Below, piece after piece: positions 25,234 to 34,331 of a stretch of 64,000 bases of DNA. Made by a program: the position numbers and the translations under genes. This stretch comes from an uncultured Roseburia sp. (GTDB lineage: Bacteria; Bacillota; Clostridia; Lachnospirales; Lachnospiraceae), in NCBI GenBank assembly GCA_947649645.1, contig CANSSP010000004.1, positions 62,001 to 126,000 on the forward strand, read 5' to 3'. Positions within the stretch are counted from its first letter, which is position 1; each line of letters starts with the position of its first letter. A model generated the notes under the pieces. That model did no database searches and was not told where the DNA came from. It was given only the letters and a program-made list of their open reading frames with translations.

Positions 25234-27651
25234 CTACCTGCGCAGCTCAATTCCCATGCCCTCGAGCGCCTTTACGATTTTTTCCATTGCTCCGGTGATA
25301 TCAGATTCCTCTAAATTCCGGTCTTTTGCGCGGAAAGAAAGCGAATACGCCATCGACTTAAATCCCTCCGCAATCTGTGCACCCTCGTAAATATCAAACA
25401 GCTCATAATGCTCCAGAATCTTTCCGCCTTTGTTCTCAAACACTTTCTCGATCTCGCCGGCCAGCACGTCTTTCGGAACCACCATGGAAATATCCCTGGA
25501 CGCAGCCGGAAACTTTGCGATCCCTTCATATTTGTGGTCGAATGTCGCATATTTTTCTATTTCGGGCATATCAAGAACGGCGATATAAACACGCTCCTTG
25601 ATGCCGTAATTCTGCGCCACAACCGGGTGTACTTCGCCGAGATATCCGACGACTGCATTTTTATAGATCACACTGGCCTGACGGCCCGGATGCAGAAAGC
25701 TCTTTCCCGCAGCCGGGTCATACTCAGGCCGCCCGTTAAGACCCGCCTTATCCAGAAACTCTTCGATCACGCCTTTCATCGTGTAAAAGTCCCCGTCGCC
25801 GTACATTCCAAGCGTAAACTGCATCCGCTCTTCGGGCAGCTCCGTCACTGGAAGCTGCTTCGGAAGATAAATGTTTCCCAGCTCATACAGACGTACATTT
25901 TTATTTCTCCGGTTAAAATTGACAGCCAGGGAAGTGAGCATTCCGTTGAGCGGCACTGTCCGCATAATGGAATAATCCTCTCCCAGCGGATTGCTGATCA
26001 CAACGGTATCACGCAGCGGTGAATCCGCCGGAAGCAGCAGTTTATCAAATACCTTCGGGCTCTCGAACGAATACACCATTCCCTGTGAAAATCCGCAAAA
26101 TTCCGCGACGTCCCGCGCGACCGCCTCCACTCTTAGTTTAAAGGAAAGCTTTCCGGTCGTCGCTTCACCGCTCGGAAGCGTCGTCGGTATCCTGTCATAG
26201 CCATAAAACCGGGCTGCCTCCTCTGCCAGATCGGCGCCACATTCCAGATCCTGGCGCCAGGAAGGTATCACAATTTCATTCGTCTTCTCGTCGTAGACAA
26301 GCTCCAGACGTCTGAAGTAGGAAAGAATCTCTTCCGCCTCCATCTGCGTCCCGAGCAGGCGGTTGTATTTGTCCGGCTCAAACGCAAGTCTCTTCTCGCC
26401 TTTCACCTGCGTATAAACATCCACGGTCCCGCCGACAACCTCCCCGGCACCAAGCTCCTCGATCAGCTGGCAGGCGCGGTTCATGGCCGCAATCGTATTA
26501 TTGGGGTCAAGGCCCTTTTCAAATTTGGATGACGCATCGGTTCTCATCCCGATTTTCTTTCCCGAAAGGCGGATATTTGTTCCGTCAAAACAGGCCGCCT
26601 CAAACAGCATCGTGGTCACATGATCCGTGATCATGGAGTTTTCACCGCCCATAATACCGGCGATGCCGACCGGCTTCCTGCCGTCACAGATCATAAGCAC
26701 GGAATCATCGAGTGTCCGCTCCTGTCCGTCAAGGGTCACAAATTTCTCTCCTTTCTCTGCCCTCCTTACGATAATTTCCCGCCCTTCGATCGTTTCAAGA
26801 TCATAGGCATGCATCGGCTGTCCGTACTCTTCCATCACGTAATTCGTGATATCGACAATATTGTTGATGGGACGGATACCGTGCGCGCGCAGCCTGCGCT
26901 GCATCCACTCCGGAGACGGCTCTATCTTCACATTTGTGACGACGCGGGCCGTATACCGTCTGCACAGATCAGTATCTTTTATCGTCACCCCGATATAATC
27001 GCTGACATCCTCATCGTTTCCGGTCGCCGCCACGACAGGCGGTACAAATTCTTTTCCAAACGTCGCCGCCGCCTCCCGCGCAATGCCGAGAACCGAAAAA
27101 CAATCCACGCGGTTGGACGTGATTTCATACTCCACCGCAACATCGTCAAGTCCCAGATACGCCACGGCATCCTCGCCGACCGGGGCGTCGCCGGGAAGAA
27201 TGTATAACCCTTCTTCCGGGGCAAGCGGGAACATATCCCGGTCCGAACCCAGTTCTTCGATGGAACACATCATACCATCCGACTCCACACCGCGGAGTTT
27301 TCCTTTTTTGATTTTAATACCGCCTTTCGTGAGCGTACCGTCATGACCTCCTGCCACCCTTCCGCCGTCTAATACGACAGGTACTTTACATCCTTCGGCG
27401 ACGTTCGGCGCTCCCGTGACGATCTGAATGGTTTTCGTTCCGATATCCACCTGACAGATCACCAGTTTGTCGGCGTCCGGATGGGGAGCAATTGATACAA
27501 CCTGGCCAATCACAATTTTGTCAAGATCAGCATCCATCGCAGTATAACCTTCTACTTTGGAGCCGGAAAGTGTCATGGCATCCATATATTCCTGCGGTGT
27601 GCAGGTCAGTCCGGGGACTAAATCTTTAATCCATTTCAGGGATGTATTCAT
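25234..27651 (-). CDS. pheT: Phenylalanine-tRNA ligase beta subunit
   Basis: The 805-residue beta subunit pairs with PheS to charge tRNA-Phe. A tRNA-binding OB domain lies at about residues 40-150 (VIGQVVSIAPHPDADKLVIC). B3/B4 editing and B5 domains follow (AHGIRPINNIVDITNYVMEE). A catalytic-like core comes next, and a ferredoxin-like anticodon-binding domain sits at the C-terminus (KFPAASRDISMVV). It lies downstream of pheS but is separated by an unusually long 272-bp repeat-rich spacer. Control by the T-box upstream of pheS should extend to it if the two are co-transcribed. Confidence 0.98.
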   Translation of the reverse strand: MNTSLKWIKDLVPGLTCTPQEYMDAMTLSGSKVEGYTAMDADLDKIVIGQVVSIAPHPDADKLVICQVDIGTKTIQIVTGAPNVAEGCKVPVVLDGGRVAGGHDGTLTKGGIKIKKGKLRGVESDGMMCSIEELGSDRDMFPLAPEEGLYILPGDAPVGEDAVAYLGLDDVAVEYEITSNRVDCFSVLGIAREAAATFGKEFVPPVVAATGNDEDVSDYIGVTIKDTDLCRRYTARVVTNVKIEPSPEWMQRRLRAHGIRPINNIVDITNYVMEEYGQPMHAYDLETIEGREIIVRRAEKGEKFVTLDGQERTLDDSVLMICDGRKPVGIAGIMGGENSMITDHVTTMLFEAACFDGTNIRLSGKKIGMRTDASSKFEKGLDPNNTIAAMNRACQLIEELGAGEVVGGTVDVYTQVKGEKRLAFEPDKYNRLLGTQMEAEEILSYFRRLELVYDEKTNEIVIPSWRQDLECGADLAEEAARFYGYDRIPTTLPSGEATTGKLSFKLRVEAVARDVAEFCGFSQGMVYSFESPKVFDKLLLPADSPLRDTVVISNPLGEDYSIMRTVPLNGMLTSLAVNFNRRNKNVRLYELGNIYLPKQLPVTELPEERMQFTLGMYGDGDFYTMKGVIEEFLDKAGLNGRPEYDPAAGKSFLHPGRQASVIYKNAVVGYLGEVHPVVAQNYGIKERVYIAVLDMPEIEKYATFDHKYEGIAKFPAASRDISMVVPKDVLAGEIEKVFENKGGKILEHYELFDIYEGAQIAEGFKSMAYSLSFRAKDRNLEESDITGAMEKIVKALEGMGIELRR

Positions 27652-27702
27652 AATAGGTATATCTCCTTTTGTTTTTGATTCGATTTGTGCGGCCTCTCTG
27701 TT

Positions 27703-27743
27703 TTTCCGGCTCTCGCCGGAAATCCCTGGCAGCTTATTTCCTC
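27703..27743. repeat. REP-like repeat copy A in the pheS-pheT spacer
   Basis: It contains the palindrome TTTCCGGC-TCTC-GCCGGAAA. After ATCCCT comes GGCAGCTTATTTCCTC. Copy B (27819-27856) is identical except for a 3-bp insert here. Confidence 0.75.
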
Positions 27744-27791
27744 TTGCTTTTCCGAAACAACGGCTCTCGCCTTATCTCTCCTCGCGACTCA

Positions 27792-27818
27792 CCCCAGGCA
27801 TGCATCGCATACCAGGGG
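27792..27818. repeat. Hairpin between the REP-like copies
   Basis: CCCCAGGCATGC and GCATACCAGGGG form a 12-bp stem with two mismatches and a 3-nt loop. It sits exactly between the two REP-like copies. Confidence 0.55.
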
Positions 27819-27856
27819 TTTCCGGCTCTCGCCGGAAATCGGCAGCTTATTTCCTC
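27819..27856. repeat. REP-like repeat copy B in the pheS-pheT spacer
   Basis: This is the same 38-bp unit as copy A. Its 3' segment also has an inverted partner, GGAGGAAATAGGCTGCC, at about 27881-27897 (16 of 17 positions pair), giving a further hairpin. Confidence 0.75.
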
Positions 27857-27923
27857 CTTCTCTCTGGATAAACCGGCTCAGGAGGAAATAGGCTGCCAGG
27901 CCTGTCCCTGCTCGTTGCTTACG

Positions 27924-28943
27924 CTAAAATTGTTCCAGGAAACGAATGTCGTTTTCGTAGAGAAGGCGCATGTCATCGATTTCGTATTTGAGGAGGGCAA
28001 TCCGTTCTAATCCGACGCCAAATGCAAATCCGGAGTATTCTTCGGGATCGATTCCGCTCATTTTTAGTACATTGGGGTGAACCATACCGCAGCCTAAGAT
28101 CTCGATCCAGCCTTCGCCTTTGCAGAAACGGCAGCCTTTTCCGCCACATTTAAAGCAGGTCACGTCGACTTCCGCGGACGGCTCGGTGAAAGGGAAATGG
28201 TGCGGGCGGAATTTTACTTTTGTTTCTTCCCCGAAAAGTTCGCGGGCAAATTCCGCAAGAGTTCCTTTCAGGTCGGCAAAAGTGATGTTTTTGTCGATGA
28301 CAAGCCCTTCGATCTGGTGAAAGGACGGGGAGTGCGTCGCGTCAACTTCATCGGAGCGGAAAACGCGGCCCGGCGCGATCATGCGAATGGGGAGTTTTCC
28401 CTTTTCCATCTCGCGCACCTGCACCGGAGAAGTCTGTGTGCGCAGGACGATCCTGTCGTTGATGTAGAAAGTGTCCTGTTCATCCTTCGCCGGGTGATTG
28501 GCCGGAATATTGAGCGCTTCGAAATTGTAGTAATCGTACTCCACATCCGGTCCCTCCACGACCTCATACCCCATCCCGGTAAAAATACGCTCCACTTCCT
28601 CCAGCGCAATCGTATTCGGATGACGGTGCCCCGCCTTATTTTTCTTTGCCGGCAGTGTGACGTCGATCACCTCATGACGCAGCCTGATCTCCAGTTCCGC
28701 CGCCTCCAGCTTCGCTTTGCTCTCCTCAAGCATCCGCTCGATACCGGCCCTCGTCTCGTTGACAAGCTGCCCCACCAGCGGACGCTCTTCCGGCTTTACG
28801 TCTTTCATGCTTTTTAATACCGCCGTCAGCTCCCCTTTTTTTCCGAGAATCGCCACACGGACCTCATTTAATCTCGATAAATCTTTGGAAGCCTCAATCT
28901 GGCGGAGCGCCTCTTCCCTGATTTTCTGCAACTTTTCTTTCAT
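27924..28943 (-). CDS. pheS: Phenylalanine-tRNA ligase alpha subunit
   Basis: The 339-residue catalytic subunit has an N-terminal coiled coil (1-85) and a class II core. Motif 1 lies around [20 protein letters not shown] and motif 2 around [21 protein letters not shown]. Motif 3 is at [33 protein letters not shown] cysteine insert near residue 265 resembles the small zinc-like loop seen in many Firmicutes PheS proteins. Expression is governed by a T-box leader ending at 29114. About 170 nt between the T-box terminator and the start hold no recognisable feature. Confidence 0.98.
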   Translation of the reverse strand: MKEKLQKIREEALRQIEASKDLSRLNEVRVAILGKKGELTAVLKSMKDVKPEERPLVGQLVNETRAGIERMLEESKAKLEAAELEIRLRHEVIDVTLPAKKNKAGHRHPNTIALEEVERIFTGMGYEVVEGPDVEYDYYNFEALNIPANHPAKDEQDTFYINDRIVLRTQTSPVQVREMEKGKLPIRMIAPGRVFRSDEVDATHSPSFHQIEGLVIDKNITFADLKGTLAEFARELFGEETKVKFRPHHFPFTEPSAEVDVTCFKCGGKGCRFCKGEGWIEILGCGMVHPNVLKMSGIDPEEYSGFAFGVGLERIALLKYEIDDMRLLYENDIRFLEQF

Positions 28944-29113
28944 GATCTCCTCCTCAGATAAACTTTTAATATCAGACCGGACAGATTACTTCCTCTATCC
29001 GTCGCTCTTCCTAAAACCTTCTGCGCTAGTGCATTTTGGGCCGAATACTTTTTCTTTCATGAGAAACGCACATACTCTGGCATCTCACAGCAGATGGCCT
29101 TTCTTAGAAAACG

Positions 29114-29385
29114 AAAAAAGCGGAATCACTCGTCCAGGGACGAATGATTCCGCGGTACCACCCTGTTTCTCCTCCGGCGACGTATCCTTCTGACACCCGG
29201 AAAAGCTCTCCTGTGCGTAACGTGCACAACGTCGTCCGCTTCCCCGCCTTTTTCCTTTGGTCATGGGGCCTCTGGCAGGATTCACGGACACGGCTCCGGT
29301 GCGAACTTCGATCGCGGTCTTATCTTAAACGGGCTTCCAGCCGACGACCCGTCCTCTCTGTAAGAGGCTCCGCTCTCTACTATAC
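29114..29385 (-). promoter_or_regulatory. T-box leader of pheS (specifier TTC, Phe)
   Basis: On the minus strand the conserved T-box AGGGTGGTACCGCG lies at 29151-29164. It is followed by a terminator hairpin (29120-29135 with 29138-29153, one G-U) and a run of T. A Stem I-like region lies further upstream. The most likely specifier codon is TTC at 29303-29305, in the context GAAG-TTC-GCAC, which reads phenylalanine. Uncharged tRNA-Phe would bind and prevent termination, raising pheS and probably pheT expression. A -10-like TATAGT with an upstream TG sits near 29382. Confidence 0.93.
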
Positions 29386-29437
29386 ACTTTCACAGCCTTT
29401 TTCTGATATGCTAAAGCGTATTTTAACACAGGATTTT

Positions 29438-30292
29438 TCAAACATCAAGTTTTTTTTCTCTCTTATCCCTGATCAGCCATTTCCGGAAGGTATCGTTAAA
29501 CAATACATTGATCTCCGCAGACATCATCATAATATACATACAGAAATAGAGCCACAACATCAGCAGCGCAATCGTTGTAAGGCTCCCGTACATCGAAAAC
29601 CCGTTGAAATAGTCCACATAAATGGAAAGCCCCATTGAAAAAAGATACCAGGCCACGCTGCAGACCGCAGCCCCCGGAAGCTGACTTTTAAATGTGAGCT
29701 TCCGGTTCGGCAGGGCCGTAAAGACCACGCCAAAAAACAATGTCAGAATCCCCAGCATAATAAGCCCGCGAAAATGGGCGATCAGACTGACCGCATCCTC
29801 CAGAAACGGGACATATTCTGCCGCCAGATACCGAAGCGAATTGCCAAAAACCACCACGAGAAGAAGAAATACGATGGCAACCAGAAAAATAACCATATAA
29901 ACTGCAGCCCACAGCCGCAGGATAAACCAGTTTCTCGTCTCCTCCAGATCATTGACGGAATTGAGCCCGGCCGCCATATACTGAACGCCTTTTGCCGCCG
30001 ACCAGATCGCCACAACGGCAGTAACGGAAATAATACCCATGGAACGATTGTATACTTCGTCGATCAGAGACGTCAGAAACGGTGATACGTATTCCGGCAT
30101 CACACGCACGACAACCATCTGAAGCGTCCCCTTCGTCACCGAAGTGTACTGAAGCAGTGAAGAAAACACCATCAGGAACGGTATCATGGATAATATGATA
30201 AAAAACGCCGCCTGTGCAGAGTAAGCACTGATTTTATCCCGTTTACACTTATCCGAAAAGGAAATCACATTTCCGATAACCTTCCAAATCAT
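29438..30292 (-). CDS. YihY/virulence factor BrkB family membrane protein
   Basis: This 284-residue protein has about six membrane helices. The family opening is KISAYSAQAAFFIILSMIPF, and the middle phrase is WSAAKGVQYMAAGLNSVND. The family was once annotated as RNase BN but is now regarded as an inner membrane protein, possibly a transporter; its substrate is unknown. The C-terminus is short and basic. It is a single gene between the pheS T-box and the SpoIID-like gene, both on the same strand. Confidence 0.9.
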   Translation of the reverse strand: MIWKVIGNVISFSDKCKRDKISAYSAQAAFFIILSMIPFLMVFSSLLQYTSVTKGTLQMVVVRVMPEYVSPFLTSLIDEVYNRSMGIISVTAVVAIWSAAKGVQYMAAGLNSVNDLEETRNWFILRLWAAVYMVIFLVAIVFLLLVVVFGNSLRYLAAEYVPFLEDAVSLIAHFRGLIMLGILTLFFGVVFTALPNRKLTFKSQLPGAAVCSVAWYLFSMGLSIYVDYFNGFSMYGSLTTIALLMLWLYFCMYIMMMSAEINVLFNDTFRKWLIRDKREKKLDV

Positions 30293-30339
30293 ACTTATTC
30301 CCCCATACCGGAACGCCCGGGAAACGATCCGCTCCGCTC

Positions 30340-32589
30340 TCAGCCGGACATCTGACCGACCGTTCCGATCTCTATGTCATTGTAGAAATAATGCAGAATA
30401 TCCTCATACCCCATCCCTGCGCCCGCCATACCGTCTGCCCCGTTCTGGCTCATGCCAAGGCCGTGCCCATAGCCGCCGCCCGTAAGCAGCACCGTGCCGT
30501 CTCCCTGCACCGTGACCGCACAGAACGCACTCGGCAGCAGCGCAGAAGCGGCGCCCTCGCTGCCGTCCGCATAGGTTATCGTATCGACGCCGCAGCTTAA
30601 GACTCTGCGTATGTTGTACTCTGTCATCACATGCACGCTGCCCTTCTCAAAGGTGAGTCCCAGCGTGAGAATGGAACCCCCGCCGCTTCGTTTTAAAACC
30701 TCGATTCCGATCAGCTGCCCCATATCCGCGGCAGAAACACTTTCGGAACACTCCGTCGTGCCGTCCGCCTCATAATATATGATATTCTTTGGTGAAACCG
30801 CCCGCCGCTCCTCTACGATACGGCTGATTTCCTGCGTCTTTTCACGGTAATCCGCGACGGCCGACCAGCGGTAAAACCGGATGCCGCTGTCAAACCCGTT
30901 CCCCTTCTGGCTGATATAAGCCAGAAAATCCTCCTCGTCCGAGAGATCTCCCTCATATGGCGTCTCGTTCAGACAGACCGTCTTTAAATAACCGTACTTT
31001 TCCAGATCCTCCACATTCCAGATCACAGGCGTCTCCGTATAACCCATGGACGTTGAAAAATAGTAAGCTTCGATCGTCTCTCCCCGGTAAGTCATAACCT
31101 GACCTGCCGTCTCCTGCACGGCCTTTATGGACGATTCCGTCGGCGCCACCTTATTGTACACCTGATACGACGTGCTGTCGTCGATATGCGCTCCGTACTC
31201 TGCCAGATCCGCCCGCAGAAGCTGTATATATGCATAGCTGCGCGCGCACACCGCCTGCGCCTTCTGCGCTTCCATCCCATAACTCGACGGCATTTCACTT
31301 GGCACTACCGCACAGAGATATGTCTCAAACGGGAGCTGATTTACAAACGTATACCCTTGCCCGGGCTTTCTGACTTCCATGTCCCCGGAATATCCGTTGG
31401 ACACCCTGTTTCCCGACGAATCACACAGAAAAATCTGCCCGTCCTCCGCCGACGGGGTGAGCGTGAGCGTACCGCCGTCCTCCGATTTCAGATAATCCCC
31501 TGCCGCAAGCAGCGTATCGCCTGCAACCGTTTCTTCCGTCTCCCCGCACTTTAAGACAGCCTCTGAGCTGCATTTCAGAAAAGCCTCCTGCCAGAACTTC
31601 CCGCCGTCCTCCGCGAGCAGCAGAACCCTGATATTTTCAATGCTGGCCGGCTGCCGGATTAAAATGGCGCAGACTTTCTTTTCTCCCGTCACGTAATCGA
31701 CTTCCATGTTTCCCAGTATGACATCTGAAAGCGATTTTTCCGCCGCCTCGCCATACGTCTGATAGACCGGCACCTTTCCGTCATGGGCAATTTTCCCATA
31801 TCCCTCAATCTCAATCGTGGAATCGTCATAGGAGAGCAGACCTCCGTTGATGGTATCCTGTTTGACGCGCACGGATATAACCGCCCCGCCCGAAAAAACA
31901 AGGTCACAGACGCCAGGCGAAAGTCCGGATTCCGTCTCACCGATCTCCTTTGTATACGCATTGCCCGCGTACAAAAACTCCGCCGTCCCATCTTTCACAT
32001 CCTTTAAATAAACGTTTTCGATGTCGGTCTCTTCTTCGGAAATCCCGGCAAGTCCCACACATTTTTCTTCTATCATATATGCCTCATAGGCATTCCAGTT
32101 TTCAAAATAAGTCACGGGCAGACGGGTGTAGATGTCTTCCCCGTTCGTCGTCAGCACATTTTCCTTATCCGCCTCCAGCGCGCCCAGCACGAGGAAAACA
32201 CGCTTTTTTACTTCCTGTTCCATATCCAGATAATCTAAAATCTGGTCATAAACCCCCGACCATTCCGCCCTGGTCATAACATGCACGCCCGTCGCTCCCG
32301 GCACCTCTATGTATTCCGCAACGCCAAGCTTTTCCAGCAGGCGGCTGACAGTCCCCTTTGTCAGATACGATTTATGAAATGTTTCAAACCACGCTTCCCA
32401 GTCCTCCTGGGCATACACGCCAAATCCAAGCTGCGCGGCTGCCTCCGCCGCTGCCACCTGCCGGTCCGAATACTGCGTAAGATCCCGGTCTCCTCCGGCC
32501 TTTATGAACAAAAACACAATCGCAGCCGTAAGAACCGCGATCAGAAAAATTGTCTGCAGCCCCTGACCGTATTTCTTTCTTCTTCCCAT
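30340..32589 (-). CDS. Membrane-anchored SpoIID/LytB domain protein
   Basis: This 749-residue protein has one N-terminal membrane helix (about residues 12-28). A long extracytoplasmic region of unknown fold follows, and a SpoIID/LytB domain fills the C-terminal half. Clear SpoIID phrases are VVPSEMPSSYGMEAQKAQAVCARSYA, SYQVYNKVAPTESSIKAVQE, and GYGHGLGMSQNGADGMA near the end. SpoIID cleaves peptidoglycan during engulfment as a lytic transglycosylase. At this length it is not SpoIID itself (about 340 residues), so a vegetative or sporulation-linked wall-remodelling role is inferred. About 290 bp between its start and the structured RNA hold only hairpins. Confidence 0.85.
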   Translation of the reverse strand: MGRRKKYGQGLQTIFLIAVLTAAIVFLFIKAGGDRDLTQYSDRQVAAAEAAAQLGFGVYAQEDWEAWFETFHKSYLTKGTVSRLLEKLGVAEYIEVPGATGVHVMTRAEWSGVYDQILDYLDMEQEVKKRVFLVLGALEADKENVLTTNGEDIYTRLPVTYFENWNAYEAYMIEEKCVGLAGISEEETDIENVYLKDVKDGTAEFLYAGNAYTKEIGETESGLSPGVCDLVFSGGAVISVRVKQDTINGGLLSYDDSTIEIEGYGKIAHDGKVPVYQTYGEAAEKSLSDVILGNMEVDYVTGEKKVCAILIRQPASIENIRVLLLAEDGGKFWQEAFLKCSSEAVLKCGETEETVAGDTLLAAGDYLKSEDGGTLTLTPSAEDGQIFLCDSSGNRVSNGYSGDMEVRKPGQGYTFVNQLPFETYLCAVVPSEMPSSYGMEAQKAQAVCARSYAYIQLLRADLAEYGAHIDDSTSYQVYNKVAPTESSIKAVQETAGQVMTYRGETIEAYYFSTSMGYTETPVIWNVEDLEKYGYLKTVCLNETPYEGDLSDEEDFLAYISQKGNGFDSGIRFYRWSAVADYREKTQEISRIVEERRAVSPKNIIYYEADGTTECSESVSAADMGQLIGIEVLKRSGGGSILTLGLTFEKGSVHVMTEYNIRRVLSCGVDTITYADGSEGAASALLPSAFCAVTVQGDGTVLLTGGGYGHGLGMSQNGADGMAGAGMGYEDILHYFYNDIEIGTVGQMSG

Positions 32590-32717
32590 CTTCCCTTTTC
32601 CAGTCCTCTCTTAGGACGCTGTCGCTTTTTCCTGCGCAGGACAGTCGCACTGTCATCTATAAAAAAACATCACCCCGGAACGAAAGTGTCTTCTGACACC
32701 GTTTTCCACGATGTAAA

Positions 32718-32751
32718 AGCAGAAGCTGCTTTTCTCTCAAAGCAGCTTCTG
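32718..32751. terminator. Strong hairpin downstream of the structured RNA
   Basis: CAGAAGCTGCTTT / AAAGCAGCTTCTG forms a perfect 13-bp stem with a 5-nt loop. On the minus strand it is followed by CTTTTAC. It may end the transcript that starts near 33085 or form a bidirectional boundary. A second long hairpin lies at 32814-32857. Confidence 0.5.
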
Positions 32752-32883
32752 TTTGTCTTTCGTATTTCAGACGTTTCTCTTTTGTATGCTGTGATTCCTC
32801 TTCTGTCTCTCAGAAATCTTAAGTGCCTCACGTTTTCTCTTTCGTGGCTTAAAGATTTTTCTTAAGTGCTTCAGAATCTTTTG

Positions 32884-33085
32884 CAGGAACCCAAAATGCC
32901 GTTTCCTACGTTTTTGACTCCTAGCTGATGCTAGGTGGGTAACCGCACGTCGGTTTCTGTCTTCCACTGCTCGCGTGCCATAAAGACACTGATGGCCTGA
33001 CATCCGCCTTCGGATATAAGAATCCCATAAAAGTAAATGTAGGTTCAAAAATGCAGGGTGTCGTACATTCCAGGCTCTTCCTGTC
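32884..33085 (-). ncRNA. Structured RNA of about 200 nt, 6S-like architecture
   Basis: A near-consensus promoter places the 5' end near 33085. Close to that end CAGGAA (complement of 33078-33083) pairs exactly with UUCCUG at 32884-32889, closing a 200-nt unit. Inside is a large asymmetric bubble (34 and 15 nt), then CCUAC-GUAGG (33039-33043 with 32905-32909). Inner hairpins include CCUAGC/GCUAGG near 32921-32936. Length and the closing-stem plus bubble layout resemble 6S RNA (ssrS). I could not confirm this by sequence. A 108-codon very basic frame across it looks like chance. Confidence 0.55.
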
Positions 33086-33091
33086 AGATTC

Positions 33092-33120
33092 ATTATACTT
33101 TAATATGCCCGGTTTATCAA
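33092..33120 (-). promoter_or_regulatory. Strong promoter of the structured RNA
   Basis: On the minus strand: -35 TTGATA (33115-33120), 17-bp spacer, -10 TATAAT (33092-33097). It differs from consensus at one base. No start codon with a ribosome site follows. Confidence 0.75.
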
Positions 33121-33152
33121 CTATAAATTAGTGCCAAATTCTGTTGAAAATT

Positions 33153-34199
33153 CTATTTATTTTCTCTATTGACAAATGAAATCCTTAAATCTCTGACACT
33201 GTCCCGCTTTACCAGATATCCCTCGACAATACAGATACCGGTCCGGTAACTTTCCCCTTTTATTTTTTTAACAAGGTTATGTATGGCCCTTCGCGCCATC
33301 TCTGTGATATCAACTTCATAGGTGGTGAGAGCGATATCACACAGCCCAGGAAATAAATAATTGTCATATCCGGCCACCGAGATATCCTCCGGTACACGAT
33401 AACCGTTTTCCCGCAGCTTTCTGATCAGATAGCTGGCTGTCAGATCGCTGTTGCAGACAAATGCCGTCGGCATATCCTTCGGCAGACACAGATAGCGCTC
33501 CGGATCGATAAGAACCGTTTCTTTGTCCCGGTCCTTAAGTACCCACTCGTCCTTAAGCTGCGCGCCATGCTCCAGCATCGATTTTACATAGCCAAAATAG
33601 CGGTCCGTAATCGACCCCGTGGCGAGCAGCGTCCCCACATAGCCGATCCTGCGATGTCCCATTTCAAACAGATAATTGGTCAGGCGATACGCGCCGTAAT
33701 AGCTGTCCGAAATCACTGCGTCGGTCTCCTGCTTTTCATTACAGAAATCAAGATAAACCACCGGTCTCCCCGCTCTCAGAAGATTTTCCAGGTAGCTGTC
33801 CCCCAGCCGCCCGATCACAATAATCCCGTCCGCCTTCTGTTCCCGGATCAGCATCGGCTCAGCAGCCATCTCCTCCGCCTCGTCGCTGATGATTTCCAGC
33901 AGCGTAAAACAGCCTTTCGCCGCAGCCATTGCCGCTGCCTGCTGATACATCTGCGTATAAAATGAGTCGTATTTATCCAGATAACGCGCTCCTGTCAGCA
34001 CGCCGATGTTATAGCTCTTTCCGGCTTTATCCCTGTGCTGCGCCGACGGCTGCTTATAGCCCATCTCTTCCGCAAGCTCTTTAATCCGCGCGCGCAGCGC
34101 CTCACTGACACCTTTCTGACCCGACAGCGCCTTTGAGACCGTCACCGTGCTGACAGCCAGACGCTCCGCGATATCCGCAAGCTTTACTTCCTTTGCCAT
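33153..34199 (-). CDS. LacI family transcriptional regulator
   Basis: This 348-residue regulator has an N-terminal LacI-type helix-turn-helix (VKLADIAERLAVSTVTVSKALSG, residues about 5-27) and a hinge. A periplasmic-binding-protein-like sugar domain follows (YNIGVLTGARYL; DGIIVIGRLGD; GHRRIGYVG; PEDISVAGYDN). The ATG at 34199 fits the family N-terminus; the frame runs further up but GGGAGG lies at a long distance, so the start is moderately sure. It is a lone gene between the structured RNA and phosphoglucomutase. Its sugar and target operon cannot be read from the context. Confidence 0.9.
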   Translation of the reverse strand: MAKEVKLADIAERLAVSTVTVSKALSGQKGVSEALRARIKELAEEMGYKQPSAQHRDKAGKSYNIGVLTGARYLDKYDSFYTQMYQQAAAMAAAKGCFTLLEIISDEAEEMAAEPMLIREQKADGIIVIGRLGDSYLENLLRAGRPVVYLDFCNEKQETDAVISDSYYGAYRLTNYLFEMGHRRIGYVGTLLATGSITDRYFGYVKSMLEHGAQLKDEWVLKDRDKETVLIDPERYLCLPKDMPTAFVCNSDLTASYLIRKLRENGYRVPEDISVAGYDNYLFPGLCDIALTTYEVDITEMARRAIHNLVKKIKGESYRTGICIVEGYLVKRDSVRDLRISFVNRENK

Positions 34200-34331
34200 A
34201 ATAATCCACACTGCCTCCCTATGGCTATTATACGCTCCTGCGGATCGTTTCACAAGCCTGGCTTTTCACACTTCCCCGCTCACCGGCTGCCCTTCTGCAG
34301 TGCCGTTTGCGGCTGCCTCTGACGCATGGTA

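Noticed and set aside
27703..27856. Possible CRISPR array from the direct repeats
   Set aside because: Only two copies exist, they are palindromic REP-like units, and there are no regular spacers or cas genes.
27669..28010. Plus-strand frames with repeated FPALAGN-like phrases
   Set aside because: They are translations of the REP-like repeats and run into pheS on the other strand; no ribosome site is present.
29085..29291. A 68-codon minus-strand frame upstream of pheS
   Set aside because: It lies inside the T-box leader and its terminator; the RNA signature explains the sequence.
32767..33093. A 108-codon minus-strand frame rich in Arg, Lys and His
   Set aside because: It has no ribosome site, an odd composition, and overlaps a strongly promoted, highly paired RNA; chance frame across an RNA gene is more likely.
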